This document shows positions 25,392 through 34,700 of a DNA stretch of 41,267 bases, piece after piece. A program made the position numbers and the translations under genes. Under the pieces are notes generated by a model, which did not search any database, was not told the origin of the DNA, and saw nothing but the letters and a program-made list of their open reading frames with translations. The stretch lies in assembly GCF_002148965.1 (NCBI RefSeq), contig NZ_NGFN01000002.1:27055-68321 (forward strand), in the 5' to 3' direction. Source of the DNA: Streptomyces swartbergensis. Lineage in GTDB: Bacteria; Actinomycetota; Actinomycetes; Streptomycetales; Streptomycetaceae. The first letter of the stretch is position 1. Each line of letters starts with the position of its first letter.

Positions 25392-25455
25392 CGTCAGATC
25401 TCCGCGAAGTGCCGGCAGCGGGAAGGACAGGAACGGGGCCGATCGGGGTGTTCGG

Positions 25456-26049
25456 TCATCGAGATATCTCCAGTTGTCTGCCCAGAGCGTTCAGGGCTCG
25501 GTTGGCAGTTGACTTGACCGTTCCGCGGGAGACTCCGAGGGTGTCGGCAATCTGTGCTTCGGTGAGATCCGACCAGTAGCGCAGCACCAAGACCTCGCGT
25601 TGCCGACGGGTGAGATGCTGCAACGCGTTGATCACTTCCTGATGGGTCTCGGCAAGGAGCACGCTCTGGTCGGCGGACGGGACATGGTGTTGACGCTCAG
25701 GAATGTAGGCACGTGCAGTACGGCGGCGGCGCAGAACGGACCGAGCTGAATTCACCACGCTGGTGCGCAAGTACGCTTCGGGATCGTCCAGGCCCGAGAG
25801 TCGACGACCGTGGCGGTGCAGGAGCGCTGCGAAGGCGTCCTGTACCACGTCCTCTGCCGTTGGGAGGTCGTCCACCAGAAGCAGTGCCAGCCGCACCAGT
25901 GCCAGTCGGCGGTGATGGTAAAGCTCGCTGAAGCCATGTTCTTCCCCGGCTGCCGTCGCACTGAAGGACTCGGCTTTGAACTGCCATGTGCCACGGCCCT
26001 TCCGACTCGCCAGTGAACGCAGAGCGAGCCCGTCCCGCGTTCGGCTCAT
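25456..26049 (-). CDS. SigE-family extracytoplasmic-function-like sigma factor
   Basis: RNA polymerase sigma factor (197 aa). Region 2 is at about 40-112, with DLPTAEDVVQDAFAALLHRH and the Arg-rich YLRTSVVNSARSVLRRRR; region 4 is at about 135-190 (LTRRQREVLVLRYWSDLTEA, GVSRGTVKSTANRAL). It belongs to the group often labelled SigE-family in streptomycetes, whose neighbour is usually a small membrane protein, as here. ATG at 26049 is chosen because GGAG precedes it by eight bases; the frame is open further upstream but becomes Arg/Pro-rich and non-protein-like. The 246-base region ahead of it holds a strong hairpin and otherwise no gene. Confidence 0.9.
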   Translation of the reverse strand: MSRTRDGLALRSLASRKGRGTWQFKAESFSATAAGEEHGFSELYHHRRLALVRLALLLVDDLPTAEDVVQDAFAALLHRHGRRLSGLDDPEAYLRTSVVNSARSVLRRRRTARAYIPERQHHVPSADQSVLLAETHQEVINALQHLTRRQREVLVLRYWSDLTEAQIADTLGVSRGTVKSTANRALNALGRQLEISR

Positions 26050-26174
26050 CAGATCCGCTCCGCTGCAGAGCAAGCGGTGCACCGGCCTGCACATGCTCCG
26101 CCACCGGATGACCGACGGTGCGGCGGTGGGGATCGTCGCGGTTCTCACATGTCTCCTGGACGTCGCGGTACTGG

Positions 26175-26204
26175 CCCGTCCGCCCGGAGCCCCGGGCGGA
26201 CGGG
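26175..26204. terminator. Perfect 13-bp GC hairpin
   Basis: CCCGTCCGCCCGG (26175-26187) and CCGGGCGGACGGG (26192-26204) are perfect inverted repeats around a four-base loop. It lies 92 bases downstream of the secreted repeat-protein gene and 126 bases upstream of the sigma gene, both minus strand, so it most likely terminates the former. No U-tract follows on either strand. Confidence 0.65.
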
Positions 26205-26295
26205 TTGTGCTGCTCGGCCTGAGCCGTGCAGCGTGCATTCACGTGGTGTCGCCGAACGACCTGGAGCCGATCAGCGGGTCAAACGCTGGAGAGCC

Positions 26296-26673
26296 TCACT
26301 CGGCAGGAGTCGCCCGCTGCACCGGCTTGGCGGGCTTCGCGTCCCGCGGGACGTCGGTCTCCGAGCCAGGTACGTAGGGCTTGGCGGGCTTCGCGTCCCG
26401 CGGGACGTCGGTCTCCGAGCCCGGCACGTGTGGCTTGGCGGGCGTCTCGGAGCCAGGCACATAGGGCTTGGCGTGCTTCCCGGTGGAAGTGGACTTCATG
26501 GGAGTGGCCGCGCGCGCCTTCTGCGCACCGGCGGGAGCATCCTCCGCGGCTGAATCGGCATGCGCCGTGAAGGCTCCACCGAGAGCCAGCGCGGCGCCCA
26601 CAACCGAGACGCTCAGCGCGGCGCGGACCCGGCCCGGGCGGGAGCTGCGGACAGCAGCGTGACGTACTGACAT
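26296..26673 (-). CDS. Small secreted protein with PYVPGSET repeats
   Basis: Predicted exported protein (125 aa). A long signal peptide (about residues 1-39) has a basic start (MSVRHAAVRSSRPGRVRA), a hydrophobic core and an AHA cleavage site. The mature part is Lys/Pro-rich and carries three copies of P(Y/H)VPGSET (about 70-77, 81-88, 99-106), the last two followed by DVPRDAKPAKP. It is probably unstructured, perhaps cell-wall associated. ATG at 26673 has GAGGA six bases upstream; further upstream in-frame Mets (26691, 26763) lack a signal-peptide rationale. It lies upstream of the sigma factor in the same direction. I do not recognise a family. Confidence 0.72.
   Translation of the reverse strand: MSVRHAAVRSSRPGRVRAALSVSVVGAALALGGAFTAHADSAAEDAPAGAQKARAATPMKSTSTGKHAKPYVPGSETPAKPHVPGSETDVPRDAKPAKPYVPGSETDVPRDAKPAKPVQRATPAE
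26324..26421. repeat. 44-bp perfect direct repeat, period 54 bp
   Basis: Positions 26324-26367 and 26378-26421 are identical over 44 bases and are spaced 54 bases apart (18 codons). They encode the DVPRDAKPAKP/VPGSET units of the secreted protein. A third, shorter and diverged copy lies at about 26430-26470. Exact identity points to recent tandem duplication. Confidence 0.85.
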
Positions 26674-27113
26674 TTCCAGTCCTCGAATCATCGGTTCGAT
26701 TTGCTCGGCTGACCGACCGTCAGGGGTGGCTTCCTCTGCGGCGGCCCTCTGCTGGAGGCGCATCCAATCCGACAGACGTCCGAAGGCCCCTGGGGTTGTC
26801 GGTCGGGCGAGGCGGATTCGGGGAATTCTCAGTGATCTGCGTCACTGCCATGAGGCCGGTCCACGGGCCGACCGGACGGCGTAGCGAGACGGAGTCCATC
26901 TCTGTTCGCGTCGTCCACGGGACCCAGCTCCGGGGCCGTCTTGTGGATCCCAGGCCCCCGGCGACCTCGGGGAACGACCTACCGGTCTCCGTCGTGACTT
27001 GCCATGTCGTGGCTTGCTCGTGTGCCGGACACGTTCGCTGCACCGACCGCCGCAGAGACTTCACGCTGAGGGGAGCGGGGCCTCACAGGTGCGGTGCGGC
27101 CGTGGAACCAATC
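26674..27113. other. 440-base gap without a recognisable gene
   Basis: Lies between the secreted-protein gene start and the TetR gene end, both minus strand. No protein-like frame found. It should hold the secreted protein's promoter; GAGAATTCCCCGAATCC on the minus strand (about 26805-26825) is AT-richer than its surroundings but is not a clear consensus. Confidence 0.4.
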
Positions 27114-27785
27114 TCAGCGGAGCGGCTTTGGCGCTTGGGTCAGCCCCGACCGCATCACGCCAGCCATCGAGGGCGTGGACGCGTGGGATGCGGTGAAAAG
27201 AGCTCCGTGGACGGCTGAGGACGCCGCGCGTCTGGCGTAGCGATCGGTATCCGGAGGCCAGGCGTCACGATCTTGGTGGATCAGAAGAGAAACCGCCCCG
27301 TGCACGCTGGCGCACAGCAATCTGGCGGTTTCGGTCTTGCTCTTGACCGGTACCCCGGCATCCAGACAGGCTGCCACCTTGTCCCGGAAGTAGCGGAAGC
27401 AGGCGTCCTCGTTCTGGCGGCTGGCTTCGGTGGCCTCGCCATCCATCACCAGTCGGTACTGGGAGGGGTGGCGAAGTCCGAATGCGATGTAGGCAATGCA
27501 GGTTTCATAGAGCGCCGTCACAGGATCCGAGACCGTTCGGGACACCGCTTCCAACTCGACGAACAATGAGCTCCACACGCGCAGGCACGTCGCATGGACG
27601 AGTTCCTTCTTCGAGGGGAAGTGGAGATAGACGGCTGGTGGGCTGACTCCCGCACTTGTTGCCACTGCGCGGATCGTAAGGGCGTCGGCGCCACCGCTTT
27701 CAAGTAGCTGATCAGCGATGTCGAGAAGCTGGGTTCGGAGCAGACCGCCCTGGCCCTTGGCGGCGCGAACTCGGGGGCCGGTCAC
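27114..27785 (-). CDS. TetR/AcrR-family regulator
   Basis: Repressor (223 aa) with a TetR helix-turn-helix at about residues 16-65 (LLDIADQLLESGGADALTIR, VATSAGVSPPAVYLHFPSKK) and a ligand-binding C-terminal domain with YRLVMDGEA. GTG at 27785 is taken as start because it falls five bases after the thioesterase stop and close to the domain; an ATG at 27842 would overlap the thioesterase end. It is the second gene of a two-gene operon. A 27-bp palindrome upstream of the operon is its probable operator, giving self-repression lifted by a ligand, perhaps an acyl-CoA given the neighbour. Confidence 0.88.
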   Translation of the reverse strand: MTGPRVRAAKGQGGLLRTQLLDIADQLLESGGADALTIRAVATSAGVSPPAVYLHFPSKKELVHATCLRVWSSLFVELEAVSRTVSDPVTALYETCIAYIAFGLRHPSQYRLVMDGEATEASRQNEDACFRYFRDKVAACLDAGVPVKSKTETARLLCASVHGAVSLLIHQDRDAWPPDTDRYARRAASSAVHGALFTASHASTPSMAGVMRSGLTQAPKPLR

Positions 27786-27790
27786 GGGCG

Positions 27791-28195
27791 TCAAGATGTT
27801 TTCGGTTTGACGGCGGTCATCACTTGGGTCACCCGGACGCATAGTTCGCCCTCGGCATCATGAATGTCGACCTCGACGACAGCGTTGCGTCCCAAACGCA
27901 GGGGGCGAGCTGTCGCAAGGACGCTCGTGCGTGCCGGCCGAAGGAAATGCGTGCTCGACTCCACGGTGGCCGGTGCGGCGCCGGCTGGACCGTTGAGGGC
28001 GGCGCAAACGGCGGCACACACATCGGCGAGCCCCATCAACGCCCCTCCGTGGAGGCCGCCGCCCACCGTGGACAGGGAGAGATCGTGCTCCAACCTGGCT
28101 TGCACCCTGGCCGCTGTGATCTCCTCGAACACGACTCCGAGCGTCTTGGCATACGGCGCGAGCGCGTAGACGTCTTCGGCTTCAAGTGTGAGCAC
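27791..28195 (-). CDS. PaaI-family hotdog thioesterase
   Basis: Acyl-CoA thioesterase-like protein (134 aa, single hotdog fold). GGGLHGGALMGLADVCAAVC is the long helix and its lead-in, with the HGG motif of the PaaI/YbgC active site; strands VESSTHFLRPARTSVLATAR and VVEVDIHDAEGELCVRVTQV follow the family order. GTG start at 28195 has GGGAG six bases upstream. It precedes the TetR gene by 17 stop-to-ATG-equivalent bases or less and shares its promoter. Likely hydrolyses short or aromatic acyl-CoA esters in the cytoplasm; the acyl group is not determined. Confidence 0.85.
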   Translation of the reverse strand: MLTLEAEDVYALAPYAKTLGVVFEEITAARVQARLEHDLSLSTVGGGLHGGALMGLADVCAAVCAALNGPAGAAPATVESSTHFLRPARTSVLATARPLRLGRNAVVEVDIHDAEGELCVRVTQVMTAVKPKTS

Positions 28196-28214
28196 CGGCT
28201 ACTCCCAGTGTAGA

Positions 28215-28241
28215 TTAATGCCGATAACTTATCGGCGTTAA
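28215..28241. promoter_or_regulatory. 27-bp palindrome, probable TetR operator
   Basis: TTAATGCCGATAA (28215-28227), a central C, and TTATCGGCGTTAA (28229-28241): the arms match at 12 of 13 positions. It lies 20 bases upstream of the thioesterase start, where it would overlap the promoter. Length and symmetry suit a TetR dimer, and the TetR gene is in the operon it precedes. Confidence 0.75.
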
Positions 28242-28316
28242 CTCAGGCCGTCAACCCAGCTGGCTTCTGGTCTCTTCAGGGGCTACGTAACGGAGTTGAG
28301 GCAGTGTGACCTCCGC

Positions 28317-28562
28317 TCAGTCTCGGCCCCCAGGGCAGAGCTGCGCGCGCACCCATTCAGGATCGGGGTTGGTGTGCGGCCGGCCCGCTACGACGACAGT
28401 CGGCACTGTCTCATTGCCGGCGTTGGCCGTCCTCACTGCCGCGGCTCCTGCCGGGTCACGCCAGATGTTGACCCAATGCAACTGGCGGGCGCTGCGGCCC
28501 AGCCGGATGCGCAGTCGGTCCAAGCGCGCATCATGGTGACGCACGCTACCTCTGCACACCAC
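28317..28562 (-). pseudogene. Mycoredoxin/glutaredoxin-like remnant lacking its CxxC
   Basis: The C-terminal two-thirds match actinobacterial mycoredoxins: LDRLRIRLG, then VNIWRDPAGAAAVRTANAG, NETVPTVVVAGRPHTNPDP. The TVP cis-Pro loop that binds thiol substrate is kept. The redox-active N-terminal strand and CxxC are not in this frame; a neighbouring frame reads VTMMRAW, so the reading frame breaks at about 28520-28540, exactly at the active site. The protein could not work as a reductase. Flanked by another fragment on the opposite strand. Confidence 0.6.
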
Positions 28563-28642
28563 GGTCCGGGGACCGGCGGATCAACCGCTGCCACCTCTAC
28601 GAGGACAGCTACGCCGTTGCCAAGGCCTACTTCGACGACTGA
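28553..28642 (+). pseudogene. C-terminal fragment resembling a SnoaL/NTF2-like protein
   Basis: A plus-strand frame ends INRCHLYEDSYAVAKAYFDD-stop at 28642, which reads like the last strand and helix of small SnoaL/NTF2-fold proteins. Upstream it merges into the mycoredoxin remnant and loses any protein character, so only the tail persists. The family call is tentative. Confidence 0.35.
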
Positions 28643-28753
28643 CGGAGCCCAGGCCGGCGGAGCCGCGCACCACCAGGATGTCGTCGGCGTCACCCCGGCC
28701 GGCCGCAGGGCAGGCGGGCCCCGGTGCCCATTCCGGCCTTCGGCGGGCGGAAC

Positions 28754-31700
28754 TCACCGGTCTCCCTTCGTCCTTCGGGCGTCCATCCAGGCGCGGATCG
28801 CCGACACGGTTGTCTCCGCGTGTTCCCGCATCATCGTCAGATGGTCGCCGGGGACGGCCACGACGTCGTGAGCCGCCGGCCAGGACGTCCGCCAGTCGTC
28901 CGCGTCGGCGGAGGTCGCCATGGCGGGCGTGGGCCGCTGCGCGCGCACGAGGAGCGTGGGCGTGGCGATCGGCTCGGGGGACCAGCCGAGGAAGATCCGG
29001 TTGTAGGCGCCGATCGCGGCCAGGGTGCTGTCGTCGTCCCCGGTGAAGAGGGGTTGCCGGGTGTCCTGAGGCGGTGGAACGGCCAGGGACAGCAGCCAGT
29101 CCTTGTCGCTGTTGTCCGGCGTGATGTGGTAGGTGTCCAGCAGCACCAGACCGGTCGGTGCCCGGCCCGTGTTCTCCAGGTGGTGCGCCACCAGGTGCGC
29201 CACATTGCCGCCCGCCGACCGTCCTACGACCACGAAGGGCCGGTCCCCGACGTGCCGCAGCACGTTCTCGGCATGCGTACGCGCCAGCGCGGCGCGGTCC
29301 TGCGGTACGGCGGCCCCGGCGCCGATACCGGGGTGCGGGAACTCCAGGACCTCCAAGGCATCCAAGGCATCCAAGGTCTCGGGGTCGTCCTGGAAAGCGC
29401 GGTGGAACCGGGGGAAGTCTCCGCCGTCCGTCGTGAGCGACGGCTGGTAGGCCGGGAAGTAGACGACCGTCGGCCTTCCGGAGCCGGAGCCGGAGCCGGA
29501 GTCGGAGTCGGAGTCGGAGCCGCCGGGGGAGCGGCGGATCGGGGACAGTGCGTGCTCGCGGCCCTGGGCGGCCGTGAAGGTGGGCAGCGCCCAGGACGCG
29601 GTGACGAGCAGGTGCATCGCCGCCACAGGCTGTCCGGCGGCACTGACCGCCCGGAACAGCGAGGAGAGGGTGTACGCGGGCCGCTCGGGCCCCGTGGGCC
29701 CTGCGCCCTCGGCGGCTCCTGCGGCCTCGGGGGCGGCCGTGGTGGCCGCGGCGGCCGGTTCGCCGTCCAGCAGGCCCAGCAGGTGGCGTGCCAGTTTCTC
29801 GGCCGTGCGGTGCTCGAACACCACCGCGGCCGACAGCCGTAGCTTCAGCCCCATGCTCAGCCGGTTGCGGAGCTGCACGGCCGTGAGGGAGTCGAACCCC
29901 AGGTCGGTGAGGGATTTGCCGACCGGGAGCGCGTCGGCGTGCGGGTAGCCGAGCACCGCGGCCACGTCGGCCCGCAGCAACTCCACGAGCGCCGCCTCCC
30001 GTTCGCCCGGGTGCATGTCGGCGAGCCGCTTCCGCCAGGCTCCCGGCACCGGCATCTGCCCAGGGGAGCCGGCGGAGCCGCCCGAGGCCGTCGCCGCGGC
30101 GGGCGGCCGGTGCTGCCGGACGAGTCCGCGCAACGGCGGTGGCAGGTGCCCCGCACCGGACCGAAGCGCCGCCCGGTCCAGCAGGATCGGTGCCAGGACC
30201 GGCTCCGTCGAGCGCAGTCCGGCATCGAACAGGGCCATGCCCTGCTGTGTGGACAGCGGCACGAGCACGTCACGTGACTGTGGGTGCTGTGGGGGCTGCC
30301 CCACCGCCATGCCGTCGGCGTGCTCCCACGGGCCCCACGCCAGCGAGACCGCCGGCAGTCCCTGGGCGGCGCGGCGGTGGGCGAGGGCATCGAGGAACGA
30401 GTTCGCGGCCGCGTAATTGCCCTGGCCCGGCCGGCCCAGCAGACCGGAGACCGAGGAGAACAGGACGAACGCCGAAAGACCCATGTCCCGGGTCAGTTCG
30501 TGCAGGTTCCAGGCCGCGTCGGTCTTCGGCCGCAATACGGCCGCCAGCCGCTCGGGGGTCAGCGAGTCCAGCACGCCGTCGTCCAGAACCCCGGCGGCGT
30601 GCACCAGCGCGGTCAACGGCGGCTCACAGCGCTTGACCACCTTGGCCAGCGCGGCACGGTCGGCCGCGTCACAGGCGACGATGCCGACCCGCGCCCCCAA
30701 CTCCTCCAGGTCGCCGCACAGTTCCGCCGCCCCGGGTGCCTGCGGTCCACGGCGTCCGGTCAGCAGCAGATGCCGTACTCCGTGTTGGGCGACCAGATGG
30801 CGTGCCAGCTCCGCGCCCAGCGCGCCGGTGCCTCCGGTGATCAGCACCGTACCGTCCGGGTCGAAGGCAGCCCCCGAGCCCGAGGCACCACCCGCGGCGG
30901 CCAGTCGCGGAACCGTCACCTGCCCGTCTCGCACCCGGAGTTGCGGCTCGCCGGTGGCGACGGCCGACGGCAGCATCCGCAGCGACTCGGGTCGCCCGTC
31001 GACATCCACCAGGACGACCCGACCCGGCAGCTCCGACTGCGCCGTGCGCACCAGTCCCCAGACCGCCGCACCCGCCAGGTCCGGCACCGGCCCGGTGGCA
31101 TCCCGCGTCACCACCACCAGCCGTGAGCCCGCCGCGCCCGGATCGTCCTGCCAGTCCTGGAGCACCTTGAGCACTCGGCGCGTCAACTCGTGAGTGGCGG
31201 AGAGCGGATCCGAGCCCGTGGCACGGGCGATGGCCGTGACGGCGACGACTTCGGGATTCAGGCCGCCGGGCAGGAACTCGGCGAGGTTCAGCTCGTCAGG
31301 CCCGTGCACTGCCCAGGCGCGCTCATCGGCGTCGCCGGAGCCGTCTCCGGGGAGGTCGTGTGCGGCCCACTCAGGGAACAGCAGGGCCCTTCGTACGATG
31401 TCGTCCGTCATGTCGGCCCGGTCTGCCCGGTCTGCCCGGTCGGCCGGGAGTTCCCGGGTGGTCAGCGAGTCCACGCGTGCCACGAGCCTGCCGGACGGGT
31501 CGGCCAGCGTCAGCGAGACCGTGTCCGGGCCCGACGACGTCACCCTGACCCGCAACTCCGTGGCGCCCGAGGCGTGCAGGCTCATCCCGCTCCAGGCGAA
31601 CGGCACCCGGACCGTGCTCGTGTCGGCGGTCCCGGCCAGCAGCGGCGCGTGCAACGCGGCGTCGAACAGCGCCGGGTGGAGTTCGAAGCGGCCCGCTTCC

Positions 31701-34700
31701 GACGCGTGCGAGGCGGGCAGCCGGACCTCCGCGAAGACGTCGTCGCCGCGCCGCCAGACCGCGCCGACCCCCTGGAAGGCAGGCCCGTAGGCGAGTCCGG
31801 CGTCGGCGAGGGCGGCGTACGCGCCGGTGAGATCGACCGCCTCGGCGCCCTGGGGCGGCCAGTGGGTCAGATCGTCCCGCGCAGTGCGACCTCGGCCCAG
31901 TTGCCCGGAGGCGTTCCGGATCCACGAGGCGTCCGCAGCGGGCTCCTCCGGCCGGGAGTAGACGTCGACCGGCCGTCGGCCCGAGTCGTCGTCCCGCGCA
32001 CCCACCACGACCTGGACCCGCACCCCCGCGGAACCGGGCAGGGCGAGCGGCGACAGCACCACGAGTTCGTCGACCGCGCCGCAGCCCACCTCCTCGCCCG
32101 CCCGCAGGGCCATCTCCACGAACACCGTCGCCGGCACGATGACCCGCCCGGCGACGACATGGTCCGCGAGCCACGGGTGGGTCGCGAGGGACAACAGCCC
32201 GGTCAGCACCGTCCGCTCGGTGCCCGGCACCGGGAACGCCGCGCTCAGCAGGGTCTCGGCGCCGGCCGCCGTCGGTCGCGGCGCGTCAAGCCAGTACCGC
32301 TGCCGCTGGAAGGCGTACGTCGGCAGGTCCACGCGGCGCGCGCCGGAACCCGCGTACACCGCCGCCCAGTCGACCGCCGCCCCGGCCACCTGCAGCCGCG
32401 CCACGGCCGACAGGAGCGTCTCAGGTTCGTACGCACCGCCTCGTGTGGCCACGGCGAGCACGGGGCCCCTTGTGGGCGCGTCGGCCAGACAGTCGGTGGC
32501 CGCCGCAGTGAGTACCGGCCCGGGACCGAGCTCCAGGTAGGCGGAGACCCCGTCGTCCGCCAGCCGGCGCACGGCGTCGGCGAAGCGCACGGGCAGCCGG
32601 GCGTGCCGCGCCCAGTACTCGGGCGAGCACAGTTCCGAGGGCTCGGCGAGTCGGCCCGTCACGGTGGAGACGATCGGGATGCGCGGCGGCCGGAAGGTCA
32701 ACTCCCGCGCTACGGAAAGGAATTCTTCGAGCATCGGCGCCACCAGGGGCGAGTGGAAGGCGTGACTCACCCGCAGCCGTACGGCCCTGCGGCCGCGCGC
32801 CTCGAAGCCGGCCGCGACCGCGAGCACCGCGTCCTCCGCGCCCGAGATCACCACCGAACGAGGCCCGTTGACGGACGCGACGGCCACCTGTGCCGTCTGA
32901 GCCACCTCCGCCACCTGCGCCTCGGACTCGGCGAGTGCCGCGACGACTTCCTCCTCGCTCCCGTCCAACGCCACCATCGCGCCGCCGTCGGGCAAGGCCT
33001 GCATCAGCCGGCCGCGAGCGGCGACGAGCGTCGCAGCGTCGGGCAGGTCGAGTACGCCGGCCACATGCGCGGCCGTCAGCTCGCCGACGGAGTGGCCCAC
33101 GAGGCGGTCGGCTCGCACGCCCCACGACTCGAGCAGCCGGAACAGCGCCACCTCGAAGGTGAACAGTCCGGCCTGGGCGAAGTCCGTACGGTCGACAAGA
33201 GCCGCTTCCGGCGAGCCCGGCTCGGCCGACAGCACCGCGCTCAGCGGCTGGGGGAGACGGTCGTCCAGATACCGGCAGACCTCGTCGAAGGCGTCGGCGA
33301 AGACGGGGAAGGCGGCGCGCAGTTCGGCGCCCATCCGGGGGCGCTGGGCGCCTTGTCCGGTGAACAGGAAGGCCGTACGGATCTCCGGGTCCGCGAGTCC
33401 TCGTACGACTCCCGGTGTATCCCGGCCCTGCGCGAACGCGTTCAGTGCGTTCAGCGTCCGGGTTCGGTCGCCGGCCGGGACGAGCGCGCGATGGGTGAGG
33501 GCGGGGCGCGACACCGCCAACGAGTAGGCGACGTCGGTCGGCGACAGGCCCGGCCGGTTCGCCACCTCGGCCGCGAGCCGGCCGGCCTGGGCGCGCAGGG
33601 CGGTCTCGTCGGCGGCGGAGAGCAGCCACGGAACGGGCGGCGCCGCGGCTGTCTCCGGGGAGTCCGTCGCGTCCTGGGAGGCTGCCACCTCCGGGCAGCC
33701 CGCCGCCTCCGGGGAGCCCGCCGCCTTCGGAGAGGCTGCCGCACCTGGGGAGCCCGCCACACCCGGGGAGCCCGCAGCCTCCGGAGAGGCTGCCGCACCC
33801 GGAGACACCGCCCCACTCGGAGACACCGCCCCACTCGGAGACACCGCCCCACTCGGAGACACCGCCCCACCCGGGGAGACCACCGCACCCGGGGAGCCCG
33901 CCGCACCCTGAGAGCCCGCCGCCTTCGGAGAGCCCGCCGCCTTCGGAGAGGCTGCCGCCTCCGGAGAGACCACCGCACCTGGGGAGCCCGCCGCACCCTG
34001 AGAGACCGCCGACTCCCATGCGGCCACACTCTCCTTCTCCGGCGCCTCTTCCAGAATCACGTGCGCGTTGGTCCCGCCGATCCCGAAGGCCGAGACCCCC
34101 GCCCTCCGCGGCCGGTCCGAGGCCGGCCAGGGCCGTGGGGTCGTCAGCAGTTCCACGCGGCCGGCGGACCAGTCGACGTGCGGTGTCGGCGAGTCGGCGT
34201 GCAGCGTTCGGGGCAGCTCGCCGTGCCGCATGGCCTGCACCATCTTGATGACGCCGGCGACTCCGGCCGCCGCTTGCGTGTGCCCCAGGTTGGACTTGAC
34301 CGACCCTAGCCACAGCGGCTGCTCCCGCCCCTGTCCGTATGTGGCCAGGAGGGCCTGCGCCTCGATGGGGTCGCCCAGCCGGGTGCCCGTACCGTGGGCC
34401 TCCACCGCGTCCACGTCACCGGCGCGCAGCCCCGCGTCCGCCAGCGCCCGTGTGATCAGCCGCCGCTGGGCCGGCCCATGGGGCGCGGCGAGCCCGTTGG
34501 ACGCGCCGTCGGAGTTCACGGCGGAGCCGCGGAGTACGGCCAGGACCGGGTGACCGTTGCGCCGAGCGTCGGACAACCGCTCCAGAAGGACGAGACCCAC
34601 GCCCTCGCCCCAGGCCGTACCGTCGGCCGCCGCCGAGAATGACTTGCAGCGCCCGTCCGGCGACAGCCCGCGCTGCCGGCTGAACGCGAGGAACGGCTTG

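Noticed and set aside
29340..29375. Short AAGGCATCC tandem repeats in the PKS thioesterase region, similar to the AAGGCATC array at 38171
   Set aside because: They encode an in-frame LDALDAL stretch within the thioesterase domain, and the similarity to the other array is only eight bases, so I do not claim a shared element.
31190..34309. 1039-codon plus-strand frame opposite the PKS
   Set aside because: It is antisense to well-supported PKS domains and is composed of Arg/Gly/His-rich non-protein sequence; an effect of codon bias.
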